Assembly (NCBI GenBank): GCA_037045045.1
Contig: JBAOHL010000003.1
Location: forward strand, 124,001-188,000
From: Phosphoribacter sp037045045
Lineage (GTDB): Bacteria; Actinomycetota; Actinomycetes; Actinomycetales; Dermatophilaceae
Length of the DNA stretch: 64,000 nt
Reading direction: 5' to 3'
Of this stretch, positions 40,446-48,286 are shown in pieces. The position numbers were made by a program, and so were the translations under genes. Below the pieces are notes generated by a model, which did no database searches, was not told the DNA's origin, and saw nothing but the letters and a program-made list of their open reading frames with translations. Each line of letters opens with the position of its first letter. Position 1 is the stretch's first letter.

Positions 40446-41212
40446 TGGCGGCGAACGCGCCCGAACCCCTCGTGCTCGTCCACCCGACCGCGGACCTGCT
40501 TGCCCACGCCGGCGCCGCCCGGCTGCTGCTGGAGATCCAGGATGCGCAGACCCGGCGCGGGGTCGCCCACCTCGTGCTCACCGGCGGCGGGATGGGGTCC
40601 GCGACGCTCGGCGCGGCGGCCACCGACCCGCTGTTGGCCCTGGTCGACTGGTCCCGGGTGCACCTGTGGTGGGGCGACGAGCGGTTCCTTCCCACCGGCC
40701 ACCCGGACCGCAACGAGACCCAGAACCGGGCAGCGCTGCTCGACGGCCTGCCCTTGGACCCGGGCAAGGTCCACGCGATGCTCGGTCCGGACCGCGCGAG
40801 CGATCCTCGGGAGAGCGCGCAACGGTATGCCGCCGAGCTGGCCGCCGCCGCCCCTTCCGGTGCCGCGACACCCGCCTTCGACGTGGTGCTGCTGGGCGTG
40901 GGCCCCGACGCCCACGTGTGCTCGCTCTTCCCCGGCCATCCGCAGCTGGCCATCACCGACAGCCCGACCAGCGGCGTCGACGAATCCCCCAAACCGCCCC
41001 CGCAGCGGGTGACCCTGACCTACCCGGCGCTGGCCGCCGCGCGGCATACCTGGTTCCTCGTGGCCGGCCGTGACAAGGCCGACGCGGTCGCGCTGACGCT
41101 GTCTGGGGCCGACCCGCAGCTGGCCCCGGCAGCAGTGCCTCGGGGCAGCGTGTCGACCTTGTGGCTGCTCGACGTCGCGGCGGCCGACCGGCTCGCCGCG
41201 CCTACTGGATGA
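40445..41212 (+). CDS. pgl: 6-phosphogluconolactonase
   Basis: 255 residues of the NagB/RpiA/Pgl fold. HLVLTGGGMGSATLGA, HLWWGDERFLPTGHPDRNETQNRAALLDGLPL and LLGVGPDAHVCSLFPGHPQL match Pgl; note GPDAH where GPDGH is usual. Hydrolyses 6-phosphogluconolactone made by Zwf. ATG 40445 overlaps the opcA stop by one base; GTG 40442 is an alternative. Converges with rbpA, overlapping by 11 bp. Confidence 0.93.
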   Translation: MAANAPEPLVLVHPTADLLAHAGAARLLLEIQDAQTRRGVAHLVLTGGGMGSATLGAAATDPLLALVDWSRVHLWWGDERFLPTGHPDRNETQNRAALLDGLPLDPGKVHAMLGPDRASDPRESAQRYAAELAAAAPSGAATPAFDVVLLGVGPDAHVCSLFPGHPQLAITDSPTSGVDESPKPPPQRVTLTYPALAAARHTWFLVAGRDKADAVALTLSGADPQLAPAAVPRGSVSTLWLLDVAAADRLAAPTG

Positions 41213-41552
41213 GCCCTCGTTGACGCAGCGCGGAGAGCGCCTCGTCGAGAATCGCCTGACCGTCGGCGTCGCTCCGACGTTCCTTGACGTAGGCGAGGTG
41301 GGTCTTGTACGGCTCGACGCGCGGCGGAGCCGGCGGGTTCGCCTGGTCTGTCCCGGCCGGTAACCCGCACCGCGGGCAGTCCCACACTTCCGGCACCACG
41401 AGTCCGGGCTCTTGGGCGAAGCTGGGGCGGGTCTCGTGCCCGTTCGAGCACCAGTAAGACACGAAGACGCGCGGGGCGGCCTCGCCGCGCTCCGCCTCGC
41501 CCATCGGGCCGGCGCCGACACGGCTGCCCCGGATGGCGTTACCGCTGGCCAT
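41202..41552 (-). CDS. rbpA: RNA polymerase-binding protein RbpA
   Basis: 116 residues. Zinc-binding CSNGHETRPSFAQE ... VWDCPRCGLPAG, basic linker and sigma-interacting domain PYKTHLAYVKERRSDADGQAILDEALSALRQRG. RbpA stabilises open complexes with the principal sigma factor and is confined to actinobacteria. The N-terminal MASGNAIRGSRVGAGPMGEAERGEAAPR is the family's usual flexible tail. secG ends 16 bp upstream of it. Confidence 0.95.
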   Translation of the reverse strand: MASGNAIRGSRVGAGPMGEAERGEAAPRVFVSYWCSNGHETRPSFAQEPGLVVPEVWDCPRCGLPAGTDQANPPAPPRVEPYKTHLAYVKERRSDADGQAILDEALSALRQRGLIQ

Positions 41553-41568
41553 GGTCTGAGGTGTCCTT

Positions 41569-41814
41569 TCAGGCGGCGAAGCGCTCGAGCAGGCCGAGCC
41601 CGACGATGGCGGTGAACCACACGACGGCAACGGCGATGGTGAACCGGTCGAGGTTGCGTTCGGCAACCGTGGACCCGCCGAGGGAACTGGACATGCCGCC
41701 GCCGAACATGTCGGACAGGCCACCGCCCTTCCCCTTATGCATGAGGATGAGCAAGGTCAGGAACAGGCTCGCGAGCACGAGGAGGACCTGCAGGCTCACC
41801 TTCACCGCCGTCAC
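41569..41814 (-). CDS. secG: Preprotein translocase subunit SecG
   Basis: 81 residues with two membrane helices (LQVLLVLASLFLTLLILMHKG and DRFTIAVAVVWFTAIVGLGLL) linked by the conserved GGGLSDMFGGGMSSSLGGSTVAERNLDR loop. Non-essential subunit of SecYEG. GTG at 41814 with GGGAGTGG upstream; a GTG 9 nt further in is possible. Usual neighbour of tpiA. Confidence 0.93.
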   Translation of the reverse strand: MTAVKVSLQVLLVLASLFLTLLILMHKGKGGGLSDMFGGGMSSSLGGSTVAERNLDRFTIAVAVVWFTAIVGLGLLERFAA

Positions 41815-41935
41815 GCTGTCGCCACTCCCGATCGTCGATGCGGTGCCACGCGCAGCCGCGAGGGTCAGGATACAAGGCCGTTCCGCTCTGCACGACACCG
41901 CGCGCAGGTATGCCGCCGCGGGCCGCGGAAAGACC

Positions 41936-41969
41936 GAGGGGCCGCCTCCCGGAACGGACGCGGCCCCTC
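41936..41969 (-). terminator. Hairpin downstream of tpiA
   Basis: Perfect 10-bp stem GAGGGGCCGC/GCGGCCCCTC with a 14-nt loop, 17 bp after the tpiA stop. On the minus strand a short TTT follows. Likely partial terminator between gap-pgk-tpiA and secG-rbpA. Confidence 0.65.
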
Positions 41970-41985
41970 GATGTGGAACACGTGG

Positions 41986-42777
41986 TCAGCCGGTGACGTG
42001 CTCGCGGAATCGGCAGATCGCCGCGAACTCGGCCGCGTCGAGCGAGGCCCCACCGACGAGCGCCCCGTCGACGTCGGCCTCGGCCATGATCGCGGCGACG
42101 TTGGAGGACTTCACCGAGCCGCCGTAGAGGATGCGCACCCCGTCGGCCAGGTCACCGGAGTACAGGTCGGCCAGCAGGGTGCGGATCGCGCCGCAGACCT
42201 CCTGGGCGTCCGCCGGAGTGGCCACCTCGCCGGTGCCGATCGCCCAAATCGGTTCGTAAGCGATGACGATGCTGCGGGCCTGCTCGGCCGGGATGCCCGC
42301 CAGGTCCTTGGTCAGTTGCTCGACGACGTGGGCCACCTGCCCGCCGGCCTTGCGCACGTCCAGACCCTCGCCGCAGCACAGGATCGGGGTGATGCCGTGC
42401 CGGTACGCGGCCTGGACCTTGCCGTTGAGCAACTCGTCGCTCTCGTTGTGGTACTCCCGCCGCTCGCTGTGGCCCACCGCGACGTAGCTGCAACCGAGCT
42501 TGGCCAGGAACGCCCCGGAGATCTCGCCGGTGTAGGCGCCGTCGTCCTTCACCGAGAGATCCTGGGCGCCGTACTTCACCGCGAGCTTGTCGCCCTCGAC
42601 GAGCGTCTGCACGGACCGCAGGTCGGTGAACGGCGGCAGCACGGCAACCTCGACGGCCGCGAAGTCGTGCTTGGCGTCGCGCAGCGTCCAATCGAGCTTC
42701 TGGACGAGGTGGGTCGCCTGGAGGTGGTCGAGGTTCATCTTCCAGTTGCCCGCCATCAGCGGGACACGGGCGCTCAT
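41986..42777 (-). CDS. tpiA: Triosephosphate isomerase
   Basis: 263 residues. GNWKMN near the N-terminus with the active-site Lys, VGHSERR with the electrophilic His, catalytic Glu in IAYEPIWAIGTG, and phosphate loop GGSVKSSN and GALVGGASL. Interconverts dihydroxyacetone phosphate and glyceraldehyde 3-phosphate. Start overlaps the pgk stop by 4 bp. Confidence 0.97.
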   Translation of the reverse strand: MSARVPLMAGNWKMNLDHLQATHLVQKLDWTLRDAKHDFAAVEVAVLPPFTDLRSVQTLVEGDKLAVKYGAQDLSVKDDGAYTGEISGAFLAKLGCSYVAVGHSERREYHNESDELLNGKVQAAYRHGITPILCCGEGLDVRKAGGQVAHVVEQLTKDLAGIPAEQARSIVIAYEPIWAIGTGEVATPADAQEVCGAIRTLLADLYSGDLADGVRILYGGSVKSSNVAAIMAEADVDGALVGGASLDAAEFAAICRFREHVTG

Positions 42778-43982
42778 GCGCCACCTCCGAGGATCTCGAT
42801 ACCAGGCAGGGATTTGCCCTCGAGGTACTCCAGGCTCGCCCCGCCACCGGTGGAGATGTGGCCGAACTGTTCGTCGGAGAACCCGAGTTGACGGACCGCC
42901 GCCGCCGAGTCGCCGCCACCGACCACGGTGAGCGCCCCGTCGGCCGTGGCCTCGACGAGCGCGGCCGCGACGGCCTTGGTCCCCGCGGCATACGGGGCCA
43001 TCTCGAACGCCCCCATGGGGCCGTTCCAGAACACCGTCTTGGCGTCGCGGATCTTGCTGGCGTACAACTGCGAGGACTGTGGGCCGATGTCCAAACCCAT
43101 CCGGTCGGCCGGAATGCCCTCGGCCGGCACGACGTCGTAGTCGGCCTCGGCCGAGAAGGCGCTGGCCGCGACGACGTCGACGGGCAGGACGATCTCGACG
43201 CCCTTGGCCTTGGCCTCGGCGAGGTAGCCCTTACACGTGTCGATGTTGTCCGCGTCGAGCAGGCTCGTGCCCACCTCGTGGCCTTCGGCAGCCAGGAAGG
43301 TGAACGCCATGCCGCCGCCGATGACGAGCCGGTCGGCCGTCTTCATGAGGTTGGCGATGACCGCGAGCTTGTCGGCGACCTTGGCACCGCCGAGCACCAC
43401 GGCATACGGGCGAGCCGGGTCCTCGGTGAGGCGCTTGAGGACGTCGACCTCGGCGTGGACGAGCCCGCCCATCGCGGCGGGCAGGATCTGCGCCACGTCA
43501 TAGACGGAGGCCTGCTTGCGGTGCACGACGCCGAACCCGTCGGAGACGTAGGCGTCGGCAAGCGAGGCAAGTTCGGCGGCGAACGCCCCGCGCTCGGCGT
43601 CGTCCTTGGCGGTCTCGCCGGCGTTGAACCGCAGGTTCTCCAGCAGCGCGACCTGCCCGTCGGCCAAGCCGGCGACGACGGCCTTCGCCGACTCGCCGAC
43701 CGTGTCGGTGGCGAAAGCCACCGGGTGGCCAAGCAGTTCGCTCATCCGCCCGACGACCGGCGCCAGTGAGTACTTCTCCTCCGGGGCGCCCTTGGGCCGA
43801 CCGAGGTGGGCGCACACGACGACGCGTGCGCCCGCCCCGGTGAGGGCCTTGATGGTCGGGACCGAGGCTCGGATCCGCCCGTCGTCGGTGATGTTCCGAT
43901 CACCGTCGAGCGGGACGTTGAGGTCCGAGCGGACGAGGACCCGCTTGCCGCGCAGGTCGCCCAGGTCGGCAATGATCTTCAT
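42774..43982 (-). CDS. pgk: Phosphoglycerate kinase
   Basis: 402 residues. RVLVRSDLNVPLD at the N-terminus, HLGRPKG, the hinge region LGGAKVADKLAVI, and nucleotide-binding FWNGPMGAFE with GGGDSAAA. Transfers phosphate from 1,3-bisphosphoglycerate to ADP. Follows gap by 28 bp and is coupled to tpiA. Confidence 0.97.
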   Translation of the reverse strand: MKIIADLGDLRGKRVLVRSDLNVPLDGDRNITDDGRIRASVPTIKALTGAGARVVVCAHLGRPKGAPEEKYSLAPVVGRMSELLGHPVAFATDTVGESAKAVVAGLADGQVALLENLRFNAGETAKDDAERGAFAAELASLADAYVSDGFGVVHRKQASVYDVAQILPAAMGGLVHAEVDVLKRLTEDPARPYAVVLGGAKVADKLAVIANLMKTADRLVIGGGMAFTFLAAEGHEVGTSLLDADNIDTCKGYLAEAKAKGVEIVLPVDVVAASAFSAEADYDVVPAEGIPADRMGLDIGPQSSQLYASKIRDAKTVFWNGPMGAFEMAPYAAGTKAVAAALVEATADGALTVVGGGDSAAAVRQLGFSDEQFGHISTGGGASLEYLEGKSLPGIEILGGGA

Positions 43983-44010
43983 CAGACCCTCCTGATCTGC
44001 CGGTCGGCGC

Positions 44011-45015
44011 TCAGAGCTTGCTGCCGACGAGCAGGCAGAGGTCGGCCAGGCGGTTGCTGTAGCCCCACTCGTTGTCGTACCAGCCGACGACCTTGACCTG
44101 GTTGCCGATGACCTTGGTCAGACCCGAGTCAAAGATGCACGACGCGGGGTCGGTCTCGATGTCCTTGGAGACGATCGGGTCGGCCGTGTAGACCAGCTTG
44201 CCCTTCATCGGGCCCTCGGCGGCCTTCTTGACGATCGCGTTGACCTCGTCGACGCTGGTCTCCCGACCGGCCTCGAAGGTGAGGTCGGTGGCCGAGCCGG
44301 TGGGCGTCGGGACGCGCAGCGCGTAGCCGTCGAGCTTGCCCTTGAGCTCGGGCAGCACGAGCGAGACCGCCTTGGCGGCACCGGTCGAGGTGGGGACGAT
44401 GTTCAGCGCGGCGGCCCGGGCCCGACGCAGGTCCTTGTGCGGGGCGTCCTGCAGGTTCTGGTCCTGGGTGTAGGCGTGGATCGTCGTCATGAGGCCCTTG
44501 ACGATGCCGAGGCCGTCGTTGAGCGCCTTGGCCATGGGGGCCAGGCAGTTCGTCGTGCACGAGGCGTTGCTGATGATCGTGTGGGCGGCCGGGTCGTACT
44601 TGTCGTCGTTGACGCCCATGACGATGGTGATGTCCTCGTTGGAGGCCGGCGCGGAGATGATGACCTTCTTGGCGCCACCGTCGATGTGCGCCTTGGCCTT
44701 CGTCGCGTCGGTGAACAGGCCGGTGGACTCGATGACGATGTCGGCACCGACGCCCTTCCAGTCCAGCTTCGAGGGGTCGCGCTCGGCCCAGGCGGCGAAC
44801 TTCTTGCCGTTGGCGGTGATCGACGCCTCGTCGTAGGTGACCTCGCCCGGGAAGCGACCGAGGATCGAGTCGTACTTGAGCAGGTGAGCCAGGCTCTTGT
44901 TGTCGGTGAGGTCGTTGACGGCCACGACCTCGATGTCGGCGCCGGATTCGACGACGGCGCGGTAGAAGTTGCGGCCGATGCGGCCGAAGCCGTTGATGCC
45001 TACGCGAACGGTCAC
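44011..45015 (-). CDS. gap: Glyceraldehyde-3-phosphate dehydrogenase, type I
   Basis: 334 residues. NAD-binding GINGFGRIGRNFYRA, catalytic Cys in SNASCTTNCLAPMAKALND, and the substrate region STGAAKAV. NDLTD in the adenosine-binding loop points to NAD use. First gene of gap-pgk-tpiA; the start is preceded by GGAAGG. Starts 265 bp downstream of whiA across a region with a heptamer repeat. Confidence 0.97.
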   Translation of the reverse strand: MTVRVGINGFGRIGRNFYRAVVESGADIEVVAVNDLTDNKSLAHLLKYDSILGRFPGEVTYDEASITANGKKFAAWAERDPSKLDWKGVGADIVIESTGLFTDATKAKAHIDGGAKKVIISAPASNEDITIVMGVNDDKYDPAAHTIISNASCTTNCLAPMAKALNDGLGIVKGLMTTIHAYTQDQNLQDAPHKDLRRARAAALNIVPTSTGAAKAVSLVLPELKGKLDGYALRVPTPTGSATDLTFEAGRETSVDEVNAIVKKAAEGPMKGKLVYTADPIVSKDIETDPASCIFDSGLTKVIGNQVKVVGWYDNEWGYSNRLADLCLLVGSKL

Positions 45016-45236
45016 TGGGGATCAAACCTTCCGACTGATGATCGATGGACACGCCCACGGGAGGGGTGCCGACGTCCCAACGGTCGTCGGAGGGCAGCCC
45101 GTGGTACTGCCACCCACCCTAGTGCCAGCGGTCCGGCGACGGCGAGGCGGTCCGCGAGGTACCGAACGCGACGGCTCCCCCCGCCGCCAGGTATGCCGCG
45201 GGTGCCTCAGGCCCGGGGCGCCCAGCAGGTCGCGGC

Positions 45237-45284
45237 GCTCAGGGCTCAGGGCTCAGGGCTCAGGGCTCAGGGCTCAGGGCTCAG
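45237..45284. repeat. Heptanucleotide tandem repeat (GCTCAGG)6-7 at the whiA stop
   Basis: Six perfect copies of GCTCAGG plus a partial seventh, 48 bp. On the minus strand it reads TGAGCCC repeated, and the first TGA is the whiA stop codon. Seven-base units shift the frame, so the array provides stops in all three frames. The rest of the whiA-gap gap (45016-45236) shows no gene. Confidence 0.95.
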
Positions 45285-46258
45285 TCGAGCATCTCGGGGG
45301 TGAGGCTGGCCTCGGTCGCAGGGATGCCGAGATCCTGGGCCCGCTTGTCGGCCATGGCGAGCAGCCGCCGGATCCGCCCGGCCACCGCGTCCTTGGTCAT
45401 CGGGGGGTCGGCGAGCTGCCCGAGTTCCTCCAGGGACGCCTGCTTGTGCTCCAGACGGAGGGCGCCGGCCTCGCGCAGGTGGTCGGGGACCTCGTCGGCG
45501 AGGATCTCCAGGGCGCGCTCGACCCGGGCGCCCGCGGCGACCGCGGCGCGGGCCGAACGGCGCAAGTTGGCGTCGTCGAAGTTGGCCAGCCGGTTCGCGG
45601 TCGCGCGCACCTCGCGGCGCATCCGGCGCTCCTCCCAGGCGAGGACGGCGTCGTGGGCCCCGAGCCTGGTGAGCATGGCGGCGATGGCGTCGCCGTCGCG
45701 GATCACGACACGATCGACACCGCGGACCTCCCGCGCCTTCGCGGACACCCCTAGTCGCCGGGCCGCCCCGACCAGGGCGAGGGCCGCCTCGGGACCGGGG
45801 CAGGTGACCTCGAGCGCACTGGAACGCCCGGGTTCGGTGAGCGAGCCGTGCGCGAGGAACGCCCCGCGCCAGGCGGCCTCCGCATCGCAGGCGCTCGCGC
45901 TGACCACTTTGGGCGGCAACCCGCGCACCGGGCGACCCCGAGTGTCGACGAGTCCGGTCTGGCGGGCCAGGGTCGCGCCCTCTTCGACGACCCGCACGAC
46001 GTAGCGGCTGCCGCGGCGCAGTCCGCCGGCGGACATCACCAGGACGTCGGATCGGTGGCCATACACCTCGGCGACATCGCGGCGCAGCCGCCTGGCGGCG
46101 CTCGCGGTGTCCAACTCGGCCTCGACGACGATCTGCCCGCCGACGATGTGCAAGCCGCCCGCGAAACGGATCGTCGAGGACACCTCGGCCTTGCGACAGC
46201 ATGGCTTGGTCACATCGAGCCGGCTCAGCTCGTCCTTGACCTTTGCGGTCATCGCCAT
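45281..46258 (-). CDS. whiA: DNA-binding sporulation/division regulator WhiA
   Basis: 325 residues. N-terminal degenerate LAGLIDADG-type domain (VKDELSRLDVTKPCCRKAEVSSTIRFAGGLHI ... AAWRGAFLAHGSLTEPG) and a C-terminal HTH (LEELGQLADPPMTKDAVAGRIRRLLAMADKRA). WhiA controls division genes together with WhiB in actinobacteria. ATG 46258 (MAMTAKVKDEL) matches homologues; GTG 46267, with a better-spaced GAGGTG, and ATG 46252 are alternatives. Its stop codon lies in the heptamer repeat. Confidence 0.95.
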   Translation of the reverse strand: MAMTAKVKDELSRLDVTKPCCRKAEVSSTIRFAGGLHIVGGQIVVEAELDTASAARRLRRDVAEVYGHRSDVLVMSAGGLRRGSRYVVRVVEEGATLARQTGLVDTRGRPVRGLPPKVVSASACDAEAAWRGAFLAHGSLTEPGRSSALEVTCPGPEAALALVGAARRLGVSAKAREVRGVDRVVIRDGDAIAAMLTRLGAHDAVLAWEERRMRREVRATANRLANFDDANLRRSARAAVAAGARVERALEILADEVPDHLREAGALRLEHKQASLEELGQLADPPMTKDAVAGRIRRLLAMADKRAQDLGIPATEASLTPEMLD

Positions 46259-46335
46259 CGCGGTCACTCTGCCTCACCTCGGTGCCGCGCGCGTCGTGCG
46301 CATGTCGCCCCCTGGCGAACGCGCGGCGCGCCAGC

Positions 46336-47274
46336 CTAACCGATGAGGTCTCGGTATGCCGCGGCGAGCCGGAGCGAATCGTGATGACCGGTCCGTCCGG
46401 GCGCCGAGACGTCACTGACGACCAGGCGGGCACCCATCGCCGCAGCGGCCGCCGCGATCTCCGCCTCGTCATCGAGGACCCGCGGGTCGACGAGCACGGC
46501 ATACAGTCGCAACTCCGGGGCGTGCCGGGCCAGCGCGTCCAGGTGGTCCACGGCTCGAAAGCCTCGGGTCTCGGCGGTGTGGACCTCCACGTTGAGGTTG
46601 AGGACGATCCGTGCCGGGGTGCGCGCGAGCGCCTGTCGGAGTTCGGGGACCAAGACGTGCAGCAGCACGCTGGTGAACCACGATCCCGGCCCGAGGAAGA
46701 CCCAGTCGGCCCGCAGCAACGCGTCGATGGTCTCCACGCAGCACGGCGGATCCGGGGGGATGATCCGCACCGACTGGACTCGACCGGACGTGGAGGCCAC
46801 CAGGTGCTGGCCTCGGACCGTCGTCACGTCGCCCGGGCGCGCGGGGTCGCCACCGAGGACCTCCGCCTCGATCTGCAGCGGCACGGCGGCCATCGGCAAG
46901 ACCCGCCCCCGGGCGTTGAGCAACCCACCCACAAGGTCGAGGCCGGCCACGGTGTCGCCGAGCAGGTCCCACAAGGAGACGATGAGCAGGTTGCCCAAGG
47001 CGTGGCCACCGAGCTGGCCCTGGCCACGGAATCGATGCTGTAAGACGTCCCGCCAGGTGTGCCCCCACTCGCTGTCGTCGCACAGCGCCGACAGCGCCAT
47101 CCGCAGATCACCCGGCGGCAGGACGCCGAACTCCTCGCGAAGCCGACCCGAGGACCCCCCGTCGTCGGCCACCGTGACGACGGCGGTGATGTCGTCCGTG
47201 ACCAGTCGCAGCGCGGCCAGCGACACGGCCAGCCCGTGCCCCCCGCCCAAGGCGACGACCTTGGGCCGGCTCAC
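46336..47274 (-). CDS. yvcK: Gluconeogenesis factor YvcK (CofD-like)
   Basis: 312 residues. VVALGGGHGLAVSLAALR at the N-terminus, TVADDGGSSGRLREEFGVLPPGDLRMAL, and GNLLIVSLWDLLGD are YvcK/CofD signatures. YvcK binds UDP-sugars and adjusts cell-wall precursor metabolism. GTG start. Sits between rapZ and whiA as in most Gram-positives. Confidence 0.94.
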   Translation of the reverse strand: MSRPKVVALGGGHGLAVSLAALRLVTDDITAVVTVADDGGSSGRLREEFGVLPPGDLRMALSALCDDSEWGHTWRDVLQHRFRGQGQLGGHALGNLLIVSLWDLLGDTVAGLDLVGGLLNARGRVLPMAAVPLQIEAEVLGGDPARPGDVTTVRGQHLVASTSGRVQSVRIIPPDPPCCVETIDALLRADWVFLGPGSWFTSVLLHVLVPELRQALARTPARIVLNLNVEVHTAETRGFRAVDHLDALARHAPELRLYAVLVDPRVLDDEAEIAAAAAAMGARLVVSDVSAPGRTGHHDSLRLAAAYRDLIG

Positions 47275-47316
47275 CGGTGCTCCAGGGCTGTGGTCACGCT
47301 GGGATCGCGCACCGGA

Positions 47317-48246
47317 TCACTCCCGGCCCAGGTCGCGGTGGACGAGGAAGGTGTCGACGTCGGGGCCGACGAGGCGCGCCGCCAACGCCTCCGCCATGGC
47401 AACGGAGCGGTGTTTGCCTCCCGTACAGCCCACCGCAAGCGTGGCGTAGCGGCGTCCCTCGGCGAGGTACCCCGCGATGACCGGGGCCAGCGCGTCGACG
47501 CCCCGGTCGAGGAACTCCGTCGCTCCGCGATGACCCATGACGTAGCCGGCGACCCGTGGGTCCTGGCCGGTCAGCGCTCGCAGCTCGGCGATCCAGAAAG
47601 GGTTCGGCAGGAAGCGCATGTCGAACACGAAGTCCGCGTCCAGCGGGACGCCGTACTTGAATCCGAAGGACATGACGGCGATGCGCACCCGGTGGCCCGC
47701 CGCGACGTCGACCAAGGCGGTGATTTTGGCGGTGAGCTGATGGACGTTGAGGCCCGAGGTGTCGACGATGAGGTCGGCGACCGCGCGCAGGTCGGACATC
47801 AGCGCGCGTTCGGCGGCGATCCCGTCGAGCAACCGTCCCTCGCCCTGCATGGGGTGCGGCCGCCGGACGCTCTCGAACCGGCGGACCAGCGACTCGTCCG
47901 TCGCGTCGAGGAAGACGAACACCGGGCGGGTCGGCCCGGAGCGCAACGCCCCGAGCATCCCCGAGAACTCCTCGGCCAGGGCTCGCGAACGGGCGTCGAT
48001 GACCACGGCGAGCCGCAGCAGCTGACCCTCCTCGCCGCGGGGGGCCTCCGCCTGCAACCGTTTGAGCTCGCCCAGCAGCTGGGGTGGCAGGTTGTCGACG
48101 ACGTACCAGCCGAGGTCCTCGAGCACCTTCGCCGCGGTCGACCGACCCGCGCCGCTCAACCCGGTGAGCACGAGCATGGGCGCCGACTCGATGAGCGCGT
48201 CGGTCACTCCCCCGCCGGGTTCGGGGGTCAACGGAACTTCTGCCAT
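47317..48246 (-). CDS. rapZ: RNase adapter RapZ / nucleotide-binding protein YvcJ
   Basis: 309 residues. P-loop GLSGAGRSTAAKVLEDLGWYVVDNLPP (Arg replaces the usual Lys before Ser), Walker B region VVIDAR, FLDATDESLVRRFESVRRPHP and the C-terminal VGCTGGKHRSVAMAEALA. Binds and hydrolyses nucleotides; in enterics it guides RNase E, while in Gram-positives its role is less clear. AAAGGGG precedes ATG 48246. Confidence 0.94.
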   Translation of the reverse strand: MAEVPLTPEPGGGVTDALIESAPMLVLTGLSGAGRSTAAKVLEDLGWYVVDNLPPQLLGELKRLQAEAPRGEEGQLLRLAVVIDARSRALAEEFSGMLGALRSGPTRPVFVFLDATDESLVRRFESVRRPHPMQGEGRLLDGIAAERALMSDLRAVADLIVDTSGLNVHQLTAKITALVDVAAGHRVRIAVMSFGFKYGVPLDADFVFDMRFLPNPFWIAELRALTGQDPRVAGYVMGHRGATEFLDRGVDALAPVIAGYLAEGRRYATLAVGCTGGKHRSVAMAEALAARLVGPDVDTFLVHRDLGRE

Positions 48247-48286
48247 GGCGACCCCTTTCGGCGACGGGACGGCATACCGCGTGCCG

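Noticed and set aside
45237..45284. Heptamer array considered as a CRISPR or phage attachment site
   Set aside because: Units are 7 bp without spacers, with no cas genes, tRNA or integrase nearby; it is a simple tandem repeat.
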